From Scatomonas sp963649395 (lineage in GTDB: Bacteria > Bacillota > Clostridia > Lachnospirales > Lachnospiraceae), in NCBI GenBank assembly GCA_963649395.1, contig CAVJHW010000100.1, positions 1-9,257 of the forward strand: a stretch of DNA of 9,257 nt, given 5' to 3'. Made by a program: the position numbers and the translations under genes. Below, piece by piece: positions 1-6,788 of this stretch. The number at the start of each line of letters is the position of its first letter. The stretch's first letter is position 1. The notes under the pieces were generated by a model, which made no database searches, was not told the DNA's origin, and was given only the letters and a program-made list of their open reading frames with translations.

Positions 1-2
1 GA

Positions 3-818
3 TTCTATGGGTCCAGACCGGACGGAAGGGTGAAGACCTTTTCCAGAGGGGGTTCTGACATTACCGGCTCTCTGGTAGCCAAGGCGGTCCATGCGGATCT
101 TTACGAGAACTGGACGGATGTATCCGGCTTTCTGGTGACGGATCCCAGGATTGTCAAGGATCCGGTTACTATTTCCACCATTACCTATCGGGAAATGAGG
201 GAATTATCTTATATGGGGGCTACGGTGCTCCATGAGGACGCTATTTTTCCCCTGCGCAGGGAAGGAATTCCTATCAATGTACGGAATACCAACGATCCCT
301 CCAATCCGGGAACCATGATCGTGGAGAGTACCTGCAACAAGCCCAAATATACCATTACCGGTATCGGCGGCAAGAAGGGATTTGCCTCCATTACCATAGA
401 GAAAGCGATGATGAACTCGGAGATCGGCTTCGGTCGGAAGGTGCTGCAGGTATTCGAAGAAAATGGCCTTTCCTTCGAGCATACACCCTCTGGGATCGAT
501 ACCTTTACCGTCTATGTCCATCAGACGGAATTTGAATCTAAGGAGCAGCAGATCATTGCCGGTTTGCATCGGGCAGTGCAACCGGATCTCATAGAATTGG
601 AGTCGGATCTGGCTCTGATCGCCGTAGTGGGTCGGGGAATGCGCAGAACCCGGGGGACGGCAGGACGCATCTTCTCTGCTCTTGCCCATGCCCATGTCAA
701 CGTTAAGATGATTGACCAGGGATCTTCAGAATTGAACATTATCATTGGTGTGGAGAACCGTGATTTTGAGACAGCCATCCAGGCGATCTATGATATCTTT
801 GTATTAGCACAGCTGTAG
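3..818 (+). CDS. Aspartate kinase, C-terminal part (5' end outside window)
   Basis: Aspartate kinase (EC 2.7.2.4) phosphorylates L-aspartate as the first step to lysine/diaminopimelate, threonine and methionine. The reading frame is already open at base 3, where FYGSRPDGRVKTFSRGGSD is encoded; this matches the family motif before the GGSD..GS nucleotide-binding loop. The GTG at 30 is therefore internal and the true start lies upstream. Further family marks are YMGATVLHEDA and PINVRNTNDP. Two ACT regulatory domains follow, at about 378-516 and 609-800, which in this family bind lysine or threonine as feedback inhibitors; which one applies cannot be told here. The catalytic N-terminus is missing from the window, so the exact paralogue (lysC or another) is left open. 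The gene ends in TAG 17 nt before pyrH and is probably cotranscribed with it. Like UMP kinase, it belongs to the amino-acid-kinase fold superfamily. Confidence 0.95.
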   Translation, partial: FYGSRPDGRVKTFSRGGSDITGSLVAKAVHADLYENWTDVSGFLVTDPRIVKDPVTISTITYREMRELSYMGATVLHEDAIFPLRREGIPINVRNTNDPSNPGTMIVESTCNKPKYTITGIGGKKGFASITIEKAMMNSEIGFGRKVLQVFEENGLSFEHTPSGIDTFTVYVHQTEFESKEQQIIAGLHRAVQPDLIELESDLALIAVVGRGMRRTRGTAGRIFSALAHAHVNVKMIDQGSSELNIIIGVENRDFETAIQAIYDIFVLAQL

Positions 819-835
819 GAAATGAGGACGACCCC

Positions 836-1531
836 ATGAAGAGAGTATTATTGAAGTTAAGCGGAGAAGCACTGGCCGGAGACAAGAAGACCGGCTTTGA
901 TGAGGCGGTGGTAACAGAAGTAGCCCGGCAGGTAAAGATCTTGACCCAGGAGGGTGTTCAGGTGGCTATCGTCATCGGAGGCGGTAATTTCTGGCGGGGA
1001 AGGACCAGCAAGAATATTGACCGTACCAAGGCGGACCAGATCGGTATGCTGGCTACGGTGATGAATTGCATCTATGTATCTGAGATTTTCCGCTCTCAAG
1101 GGATGAAGACAGCGGTTCTGACCCCCTTTGTCTGCGGAGAATTCACCAAGCTCTTCTCCAAGGATCGTGCGAACAAGTATTTTGACCATGATATGGTGGT
1201 ATTTTTCGCCGGAGGTACTGGGCATCCCTATTTTTCCACCGATACCGGCGCAGCCCTGCGAGCCATAGAGATTGAAGCAGAGGCCATTCTTTTGGCCAAG
1301 GTGGTGGATGGGGTCTATGACAGCGATCCGAAAGACAATCCGAAGGCAAAGAAGTATTCAGAGATCTCTATTCAGGATGTGATCGATCAGCAGCTGCAGG
1401 TGGTGGATCTGACGGCATCCATCCTCTGCATGGAGCAGAAGATGCCCCTCATTGTCTTTGGCCTGAATGAGAAGGATAGCATTGTCAATGCAGCGCATGG
1501 CATCATTACCGGCACAAGAGTGACCGTATAA
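836..1531 (+). CDS. pyrH: UMP kinase (uridylate kinase)
   Basis: Bacterial UMP kinase makes UDP from UMP and ATP in pyrimidine nucleotide synthesis; it is cytoplasmic, usually hexameric and allosterically controlled by GTP and UTP. At 231 aa it is slightly shorter than the usual 235-245. Visible family motifs are KLSGE (residues 7-11), the IGGGNFWRGR nucleotide loop (47-56), DQIGMLATVMN (67-77), GGTGHPYFSTDTGAALRA (126-143, the UMP-binding region) and KVVDGVYDSDP (155-165). The ATG is preceded by GAGGA at 824-828 with normal spacing, and the protein begins with the expected MKRVLLKLSGE. It lies 17 nt after the aspartate kinase gene and 28 nt before frr. The pyrH-frr pair is conserved in most bacteria, but the usual upstream partner tsf is not adjacent here. 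Confidence 0.97.
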   Translation: MKRVLLKLSGEALAGDKKTGFDEAVVTEVARQVKILTQEGVQVAIVIGGGNFWRGRTSKNIDRTKADQIGMLATVMNCIYVSEIFRSQGMKTAVLTPFVCGEFTKLFSKDRANKYFDHDMVVFFAGGTGHPYFSTDTGAALRAIEIEAEAILLAKVVDGVYDSDPKDNPKAKKYSEISIQDVIDQQLQVVDLTASILCMEQKMPLIVFGLNEKDSIVNAAHGIITGTRVTV

Positions 1532-1542
1532 GGATAGGGTAT

Positions 1543-1550
1543 AAGGAGGT
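1543..1550 (+). promoter_or_regulatory. Strong ribosome binding site of frr
   Basis: The sequence AAGGAGGT is a near-perfect Shine-Dalgarno match, 9 nt before the frr ATG. It is the strongest such site in the left half of the window, consistent with high demand for ribosome recycling factor. Confidence 0.8.
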
Positions 1551-1559
1551 TTTTGCAGA

Positions 1560-2111
1560 ATGAACGAGAGAATCCAGACCTATGACACGAAGATGACGAA
1601 GACTTTGGCCAACTTAAGCAGCGAGCTGGGAACCATCCGGGCAGGACGGGCTAATCCCCATGTTCTGGATCGCATTACGGTAGATTACTATGGGGTAGCA
1701 ACCTCTCTTCAGCAGGTGGCAAATATCACGGTTCCGGAGGCAAGAATGATTCAGATTCAGCCCTGGGAATCTTCTTTGATCAAGGATATTATGAAGGCTA
1801 TTCAGACTTCAGAGCTGGGCATCAATCCCAATACCGACGGCAAGGTGGTTCGCTTGGTATTTCCGGAGCTGACGGAGGAGCGCAGAAAAGAACTGGTGAA
1901 GGATGTGAAGAAGAAGGGGGAGGCTGCCAAGGTAGCTGTCCGCAACATCCGCCGGGATGCCAATGACGCTTTTAAGAAGCTGGAGAAGGAAGATGTGTCT
2001 GAGGATGAGATCAAGAAGCTGGGAGAAGAGATCCAGAAGCTGACCGATAAATATATCAAGGACATTGATAAGACGGTAGAAGAGAAGTCCAAGGAGATTA
2101 TGACCGTATAA
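1560..2111 (+). CDS. frr: Ribosome recycling factor
   Basis: Ribosome recycling factor works with EF-G to split the post-termination ribosome complex. The 183-residue protein is close to the usual 185. The family core is plain: RAGRANPHVLDRI (about residues 28-40), the VDYYG segment, QQVANITVPEARMIQIQPW (about 51-69) and the C-terminal charged helix with RRKELVKDVKKKGEEA-like sequence and VAVRNIRRDAND. Domain I, the long three-helix bundle, is supplied by the N- and C-terminal parts, and the small beta domain by the middle. The ATG follows a strong AAGGAGGT. The gene sits between pyrH and uppS as in most Firmicutes. A GC-rich hairpin follows the stop codon closely. Confidence 0.98.
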   Translation: MNERIQTYDTKMTKTLANLSSELGTIRAGRANPHVLDRITVDYYGVATSLQQVANITVPEARMIQIQPWESSLIKDIMKAIQTSELGINPNTDGKVVRLVFPELTEERRKELVKDVKKKGEAAKVAVRNIRRDANDAFKKLEKEDVSEDEIKKLGEEIQKLTDKYIKDIDKTVEEKSKEIMTV

Positions 2112-2117
2112 AGCAGC

Positions 2118-2156
2118 AAAAGGGGGGCGGGCAGATATCATTGCCGCCTCCCTTTT
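2118..2156 (+). terminator. Hairpin between frr and uppS, possible intrinsic terminator or attenuator
   Basis: An inverted repeat pairs 2118-2130 (AAAAGGGGGGCGG) with 2144-2156 (CCGCCTCCCTTTT). It gives 13 pairs including one G-U, around a 13-nt loop. The hairpin begins 7 nt after the frr stop codon. Its right arm ends in four T followed by ACAC, so the U-tract is short and termination may be partial. Because uppS has no obvious promoter of its own, a leaky terminator that lowers expression of the downstream lipid genes relative to pyrH and frr is the simplest reading. An mRNA-stabilising hairpin is the alternative. Confidence 0.55.
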
Positions 2157-2163
2157 ACACACA

Positions 2164-2170
2164 AGAGGTG
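2164..2170 (+). promoter_or_regulatory. Ribosome binding site that fixes the uppS start
   Basis: AGAGGTG lies 6 nt before ATG 2177 and supports that codon as the uppS start. The frame is open back to a TTG at 2141, but that codon lies inside the right half of the frr-uppS hairpin, has no Shine-Dalgarno sequence, and would add 12 residues not seen in the family. Confidence 0.7.
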
Positions 2171-2176
2171 TTTTTT

Positions 2177-2887
2177 ATGAAGTTACCGAATCATGTCGCC
2201 ATTATATTGGATGGCAATGGGCGCTGGGCCCAGAAGAAGGGGATGCCGCGCAGCTACGGTCATGTGGTGGGCTGCGATAATCTGGAGAAGATGTGTAATA
2301 TCATTCGGGAGATGGGAATCCGCTATTTGACGGTCTATGCCTTTTCTACGGAGAACTGGAAGCGTTCGCAGGATGAGGTGAAGGTGCTGATGAACCTCTT
2401 TCGCCGTTATCTCAAGCGGTGTGAGAGAAGTGCCAGGAAGAACCAGATGAGAGTGAAAATCATCGGCGACCCCCAGGGACTGGACACGGATATCCGCAGA
2501 AGTATTCAGGAGTTGGAGGATATGTCCAAGGATTATGACAAGATGTTCTTCCAGATTGCCTTGAATTACGGGGGGCGAGATGAGATTCTTCGGGCGGCCA
2601 CCAGGCTGGCAGCGGATGCCAGGCAGGGGCTTTTGCCAGAAGGAAAAGTGAGTGAGGAGACCTTCGAATCCTATCTGGATACAGCCGGAATTCCGGATCC
2701 GGATCTTTTGATTCGCACCAGCGGGGAGGAACGCCTGTCCAACTTTCTGCTCTGGCAGCTGGCCTATACGGAGTTCTATTTTACGGATGTTCCCTGGCCT
2801 GCTTTTCACAAGGAGGATTTGCTCCGGGCCATTGATAAGTTCAATGGAAGAGACAGAAGATATGGAGGCGTGGAAAAATGTTTGTAA
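2177..2887 (+). CDS. uppS: Undecaprenyl diphosphate synthase (isoprenyl transferase)
   Basis: The enzyme makes the C55 lipid carrier precursor for peptidoglycan by cis-addition of eight isopentenyl units to farnesyl diphosphate, in the cytosol at the membrane face. The 236-residue protein carries the family signature from end to end. HVAIILDGNGRWA (residues 6-18) contains the Mg/diphosphate-site Asp12. The others are the YAFSTENWKRS substrate region (54-64), ALNYGGRDEI (128-137), and RTSGEERLSNFLLWQ..YTE (180-199) with the pyrophosphate-binding arginines and Glu199. ILDGNG replaces the commoner IMDGNG, a conservative change. The start at 2177 is chosen because MKLPNHVAII is the family N-terminus and follows an AGAGGTG site. 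Its 3' end overlaps cdsA by 10 nt, implying translational coupling. Confidence 0.96.
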   Translation: MKLPNHVAIILDGNGRWAQKKGMPRSYGHVVGCDNLEKMCNIIREMGIRYLTVYAFSTENWKRSQDEVKVLMNLFRRYLKRCERSARKNQMRVKIIGDPQGLDTDIRRSIQELEDMSKDYDKMFFQIALNYGGRDEILRAATRLAADARQGLLPEGKVSEETFESYLDTAGIPDPDLLIRTSGEERLSNFLLWQLAYTEFYFTDVPWPAFHKEDLLRAIDKFNGRDRRYGGVEKCL

Positions 2888-3669
2888 CCCGATTGGTGAG
2901 TGGCATTGTATTGGTGGCAGTGGCCTTGTTGACCATATGCAGCGGCGGATGGGTTCTTTTCTTTACCCTGCTGGCCCTATCTTTGATCGGAGCCGGTGAG
3001 CTCTATCGAGCCATGAAGGTTCGAGAAGCTCGCTCCTTTGGCCTTTTGGAGACTATGGGATATGTTAGCATTGCCCTGTATTATATAAGCCTGGTGGTGC
3101 AGGAGGGCGCTTATCAGCTGATGGCGGTCATTCTGGGACTGATCCTCCTGATGTTTGTCTATGTCTTTGCCTACCCCCGTTATCATGCCCACCAGGTTAT
3201 GGCGGCATTTTTTGGACTGGTTTATGTAGGAGTCATGCTGGCCTGCATCTATCAGACCCGAATGCTGGAGGGAGGCCGCTATCACGTCTGGCTGATCTTC
3301 CTATGCTCCTGGGGCTGCGATACCTGTGCCTATTGTGTGGGTATGCTGTTGGGCAAGCACAAGATGGCACCGATTCTCAGCCCCAAGAAGTCCGTGGAAG
3401 GGGCTGTCGGAGGTGTAATAGGGGCCATACTCCTGGGAATCATCTATGCTGCATGCACCAAGGGGCCTTTCCTGGAATATGCCATTATCTGCGGGGTAGG
3501 AGCCCTGATCTCCATGGTGGGGGATCTGGCAGCCTCTGCTATCAAGAGAAATATGGAAATCAAGGATTACGGCAAGTTGATCCCGGGTCATGGCGGCATT
3601 CTGGATCGCTTTGACAGCGTGATCTTCACCGCACCGGTAATCTATTATCTGGCTGTGATACTGATGTGA
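2878..3669 (+). CDS. cdsA: Phosphatidate cytidylyltransferase (CDP-diacylglycerol synthase)
   Basis: CdsA condenses CTP with phosphatidic acid to CDP-diacylglycerol, the branch point of phospholipid synthesis, and is an integral membrane protein. The 263-residue product is almost entirely hydrophobic, with roughly seven or eight membrane segments. The C-terminal CDP-DAG synthase signature is complete at residues 220-246: S220, K223-R224, K229-D230, the PGHGG run (236-240) and D243-R244-F245-D246. Upstream, WGCDTCAYCVG and GKHKMAPILSPKKSVEG form the second conserved block, with Asp in the helix and the SPKK..EG loop. The ATG at 2878 lies inside the end of uppS (10-nt overlap) with GGAGG at 2864-2868. 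In most Firmicutes dxr follows at once; here a 125-nt non-coding spacer and then rseP follow. Confidence 0.96.
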   Translation: MFVTRLVSGIVLVAVALLTICSGGWVLFFTLLALSLIGAGELYRAMKVREARSFGLLETMGYVSIALYYISLVVQEGAYQLMAVILGLILLMFVYVFAYPRYHAHQVMAAFFGLVYVGVMLACIYQTRMLEGGRYHVWLIFLCSWGCDTCAYCVGMLLGKHKMAPILSPKKSVEGAVGGVIGAILLGIIYAACTKGPFLEYAIICGVGALISMVGDLAASAIKRNMEIKDYGKLIPGHGGILDRFDSVIFTAPVIYYLAVILM

Positions 3670-3794
3670 GCAGGGAGTGGGGAGCAGTCGGCTTTCATTC
3701 CTAGTGGTAGGGAGCACAGAACAATCCGTGTAACCCCAGGCTCGGGTGTTATGACACCCCAACCGTGTTTTCGTGTACGAAAGTAGGTGATAGT
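3670..3794 (+). other. Non-coding cdsA-rseP spacer with three small hairpins
   Basis: I see no gene in this 125-nt stretch. It holds three local inverted repeats. TTCCTA/TAGGGA pair at 3698-3713 around a GTGG loop (one G-U). GGGTGT/ACACCC pair at 3744-3759 around TATG. TTTCG/CGAAA pair at 3769-3782 around TGTA, ending 2 nt before the rseP ribosome binding site. The motif CCGTGT occurs at 3726-3731 and 3763-3768, and TCGTGT at 3771-3776. None of the hairpins is followed by a T-tract, so none looks like an intrinsic terminator. I see no convincing -35/-10 pair. A role as an rseP leader is inference only. dxr normally occupies this position, but I recognise no dxr remnant. Confidence 0.5.
3785..3790 (+). 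promoter_or_regulatory. Ribosome binding site that suggests a TTG start for rseP
   Basis: AGGTGA lies 4 nt before TTG 3795. The frame is open back to GTG 3765, but that codon has only a C/A-rich stretch upstream with no Shine-Dalgarno match, and a further GTG at 3804 is rather distant. Starting at TTG gives MQFVIAILIL, the normal N-terminus of the family, just before HELGH. Confidence 0.6.
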
Positions 3795-5081
3795 TTGCAA
3801 TTTGTGATTGCAATTCTGATATTAAGTGCAGTAATTATCTTTCATGAACTGGGGCATTTCCTCCTGGCCAAGGCCAATCACATTGTTGTGACGGAATTCG
3901 CTGTGGGAATGGGTCCCAAGCTTCTGTCCTTCAAGAAGGGGGAAACGACCTACGCCTGGAAGCTCCTGCCCTTTGGAGGTTCCTGTTCCATGCTGGGGGA
4001 GGATGCAGAAGAGAATGGAGCGGGCAGCTTCAACCATGCTTCCGTATGGAGACGGATGACGGTCATCGCTGCAGGCCCCATCTTCAACTTTCTGATGGCC
4101 TTTCTGGTATCTATCATCGTTATCAGTGTGGTAGGAGCAGATCCTGCCCGGGTGACGGAGGTGGGAGAGGACTCTCCGGTGGCGGAGGCTGGTTTACAGG
4201 TAGGAGATCGGATTACCCGTTACCAGGGGAATGGGATTGCCAATGGGCGGGAGCTGTATACGGATATTAATATGGATGGGGTTCCCTTGCATACGGTCAC
4301 TCTGACTTATGAAAGAGACGGGAGCTCCCATACCATCACCTATGTTCCGGAGACCGTTACCCGGTGGCTGCTGGGATATTCCTATGATCCCAGCGCAGAC
4401 CAGGCGGAGATTTCCTCCCTTAACAAGGGGTATCCCATGGAGCAGGCAGGATGCCAGGTGGGGGATGTCATCATTGCTGTGGATGGCAATGCCATCGAAA
4501 CAGGCGCGGACCTGTCGGCCTACCTGGAGGAACATCCCCTGGATGGAGCTGAGGTGAACATTACCTACCTTCGGGATGGGCTGGAATATGAGACAGAGAT
4601 GACACCGGTAGAGACCACGTCTGCTATCCTGGGCTTTAACTTCAACCTGGCTCGGGAGAAAATGTCCCCCCTGCAAACCTTGCGGTACAGCTTTGGGGAG
4701 ATGAATTATTGGGTACATTTAACCATCAAATCCCTGGCCAGCCTGATTAGGGGCAACTTTTCTCTGAATGACCTATCTGGTCCCATCGGGGTGGTGAATA
4801 CCATTGGTCAAGTCTATGAGGAGTCAAAGAGTGCGGGAAATGTGGCTGTCAGCATGACCATGCTCAATATGATGATCCTTCTGGCTGCCAACCTTGGAGT
4901 CATGAACCTGCTGCCTTTGCCTGCCCTGGACGGAGGTCGGCTCATCTTCCTAATCATCGAGGCAATTCGGAGAAAACCTGTGAAACGCAGCGTGGAAGGC
5001 ATGATCCATTTCGCCGGTCTGATGCTCTTGATGGCCTTAATGGTCTACGTGGCCTTTAATGATGTCCGGAAGATCTTCTAG
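3795..5081 (+). CDS. rseP: RIP metalloprotease RseP (site-2 protease family, two PDZ domains)
   Basis: This membrane-embedded zinc protease cuts anti-sigma factors and remnant signal peptides within the membrane (RseP in E. coli, RasP in Bacillus). With a TTG start the protein has 428 aa. The first membrane segment carries HELGH at residues 17-21, giving two zinc-ligand histidines and the catalytic Glu18. VTEFAVGMGPKLLSF and the PFGG loop follow, then the second segment with GPIFNFLMAF. Two PDZ domains stand in tandem at about 119-187 and 204-272, each with an (E/Q)AGxQVGD core. The C-terminal segments hold NLLPLPALDGG (371-381) with the third zinc ligand Asp379. Two PDZ domains resemble E. 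coli RseP, whereas Bacillus RasP has one. It follows the 125-nt structured spacer and precedes the AAA gene by 18 nt. The start codon is the least certain part; GTG 3765 would add 10 residues. Confidence 0.95.
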   Translation: MQFVIAILILSAVIIFHELGHFLLAKANHIVVTEFAVGMGPKLLSFKKGETTYAWKLLPFGGSCSMLGEDAEENGAGSFNHASVWRRMTVIAAGPIFNFLMAFLVSIIVISVVGADPARVTEVGEDSPVAEAGLQVGDRITRYQGNGIANGRELYTDINMDGVPLHTVTLTYERDGSSHTITYVPETVTRWLLGYSYDPSADQAEISSLNKGYPMEQAGCQVGDVIIAVDGNAIETGADLSAYLEEHPLDGAEVNITYLRDGLEYETEMTPVETTSAILGFNFNLAREKMSPLQTLRYSFGEMNYWVHLTIKSLASLIRGNFSLNDLSGPIGVVNTIGQVYEESKSAGNVAVSMTMLNMMILLAANLGVMNLLPLPALDGGRLIFLIIEAIRRKPVKRSVEGMIHFAGLMLLMALMVYVAFNDVRKIF

Positions 5082-5099
5082 GAGGAAGGAGGGCTGCCT

Positions 5100-6770
5100 A
5101 TGCTTACAAGAAAACTGCCGGTGGGAATCGACAGCTTTGAGAAACTGCGCAGGGAGGATTTCTATTACGTAGATAAAACAGGATTAATTGCAGAGCTTTT
5201 GCAGAATTGGGGAGAGGTCAATCTTTTCACGCGCCCCCGCAGGTTCGGAAAAACCCTGAACATGAGTATGCTGAAGGCTTTCCTTGAAATTGGCGGAGAC
5301 AAAACCCTCTTCCAGGGACTGTCCATTCTCCAGAATAAGGAGCTGTGTGAAAATTACATGGGGAAATTTCCCCTGGTATTCCTGTCCCTCAAGGGTGTAG
5401 ATGGGCTTACCTTCGAAACAGCATACCATTCCCTGGGGGAAATCATTCGTCAGGAGGCCTTGCGTCTGCAATTTCTGGGCAGTAGTGAAAAATTGACTGC
5501 CCATGAGCTGAAATCGCTGGAACGGATATGGAATGATGATTATGGTGAAATGGATATTCGCAACAGCCTTTTGATGCTCAGCACGCTTTTGGAAAAGCAT
5601 TATGGTCAGAAGGTTATTCTTCTGATTGATGAATATGATGTTCCCTTGGACAAGGCTTATGCCCATGGCTACTATGAACAGATGATTGATCTGATCCGAG
5701 CCATGTTCAGTGGAGCATTGAAGACCAATGACAGCCTTTTTTTCGCTGTATTGACCGGATGCCTGCGTGTATCTAAGGAAAGCATCTTCACGGGTCTCAA
5801 TAATATGATGGTACATTCCATTTCGGATGTGGGCTTTCAGGAATATTTTGGTTTTACCGATGAAGAGGTTCGGCAGATATTGTTAGACTATGGTTTAGAG
5901 GAGCATTATGCACAAATCCGTGAATGGTACGATGGTTATCGGTTTGGCAGCCAAAATGTCTACTGTCCCTGGGACGTGATTAACTATTGTTATGCATTGC
6001 GCAGTGATCCAGAGGCAGAACCCAAAGCTTATTGGATGAATACCAGCGGCAATGATATGGTGCGCTGCTTGATTAGTAAGAGCACGGATGCCACGACGCA
6101 GATGGAGATAGAGCGCTTGCTTGCAGGAAAATCCATCTCTAAGACTTTAAATGAGAACCTGACTCATAACGAGATCAAGGCTAATATCGAAAACCTTTGG
6201 AGTCTCTTATATATGACTGGTTATCTGACTGCGGAAGGCAGACCCTCCGGCGGCAGGTATTCCTTGCGTATTCCCAACCGTGAGGTATGTCAGGTCTACA
6301 AACAGCAGGTGCGAAATTGGTTCCAGGACAGAGCCAGTGCGGAATCGGGGCGCTTGACGGACTTGTATACAGCTTTCGAAAACGGAGACACGGAGGGAAT
6401 CACCGCTTTCCTGAATCAACAGCTTCTGGATACAGTGAGCTTCTATGACGCCCAGGAATCCTTCTACCATGGTTTTCTCCTGGCCTTGCTGAGTACCTGT
6501 GTGAATTGGTACGTATCCTCAAACGATGAAACCGGAAGGGGAAGAAGTGACATCCTTGTGGAACGAAAAGACCGCAAGCTGGGTTTTGTGGTGGAAGTGA
6601 AGGAAGTAAAAGACAGGAACAAACTTGATGATGCTTGTCGGGTTGCTTTGAGGCAAATAGAGGAAAAGGATTATACAGCTCTATTGCGCCGTTATCGTAT
6701 GAAGGAGATCCGCGCTTATGGCATCGCATTTTGGGAGAAGGAATGTCGGATTATGGCCATGGATTCTTAG
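5100..6770 (+). CDS. AAA-ATPase-like protein with C-terminal PD-(D/E)XK nuclease-like domain
   Basis: Function is not established. The 556-residue protein matches the architecture of the AAA-ATPase-like (PF09820-type) plus PD-(D/E)XK (PF08011-type) family, often present in many copies in gut Clostridia and Bacteroidota. The N-terminus LPVGIDSFEKLRREDFYYVD (residues 6-25) is the family hallmark. A Walker A-like RPRRFGKTL (45-53) lacks the first glycine of the classic P-loop, as is usual in this family, but keeps Gly50-Lys51-Thr52. Walker B is VILLIDEYD (172-180). LTGCLRVSKESIFTGLNN (218-235) is a further conserved block. At the C-terminus E453, D484 (GRSDILVE) and E499-V-K501 (VVEVKEVK) fit a nuclease core whose key residues appear intact. 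The ATG has a strong GGAGGAAGGAGGG site 18 nt after rseP. Codon and base use look more A/T-rich than in the neighbours. Whether it acts in defence, regulation or as a selfish gene is unknown. Confidence 0.88.
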   Translation: MLTRKLPVGIDSFEKLRREDFYYVDKTGLIAELLQNWGEVNLFTRPRRFGKTLNMSMLKAFLEIGGDKTLFQGLSILQNKELCENYMGKFPLVFLSLKGVDGLTFETAYHSLGEIIRQEALRLQFLGSSEKLTAHELKSLERIWNDDYGEMDIRNSLLMLSTLLEKHYGQKVILLIDEYDVPLDKAYAHGYYEQMIDLIRAMFSGALKTNDSLFFAVLTGCLRVSKESIFTGLNNMMVHSISDVGFQEYFGFTDEEVRQILLDYGLEEHYAQIREWYDGYRFGSQNVYCPWDVINYCYALRSDPEAEPKAYWMNTSGNDMVRCLISKSTDATTQMEIERLLAGKSISKTLNENLTHNEIKANIENLWSLLYMTGYLTAEGRPSGGRYSLRIPNREVCQVYKQQVRNWFQDRASAESGRLTDLYTAFENGDTEGITAFLNQQLLDTVSFYDAQESFYHGFLLALLSTCVNWYVSSNDETGRGRSDILVERKDRKLGFVVEVKEVKDRNKLDDACRVALRQIEEKDYTALLRRYRMKEIRAYGIAFWEKECRIMAMDS

Positions 6771-6788
6771 AAGCAAGGGGGGAATATT

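Noticed and set aside
2141..2176. Upstream TTG start for uppS adding 12 residues
   Set aside because: It falls in the arm of the frr-uppS hairpin, lacks a ribosome binding site, and the family N-terminus begins at the ATG at 2177.
2183..2809. Open frame of 208 codons on the - strand opposite uppS
   Set aside because: It lies wholly within a confidently assigned gene, its product resembles no family I know, and it has no sensible ribosome binding site. It is a shadow of the coding bias on the other strand.
3301..3813. Open frame of 170 codons on the - strand across cdsA and the cdsA-rseP spacer
   Set aside because: Most of it is antisense to cdsA and the part in the spacer shows no protein-like pattern. 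I considered it as a hidden gene in the place of dxr and found no support.
5184..5816. Open frame of 210 codons on the - strand opposite the AAA-ATPase gene
   Set aside because: It is antisense to the conserved Walker A and Walker B region, which explains its length. No recognisable domain.
5082..6788. Target-site duplication or terminal repeats flanking the AAA-ATPase gene
   Set aside because: Both flanks are purine-rich ribosome binding regions, but no true direct or inverted repeat pair is visible.
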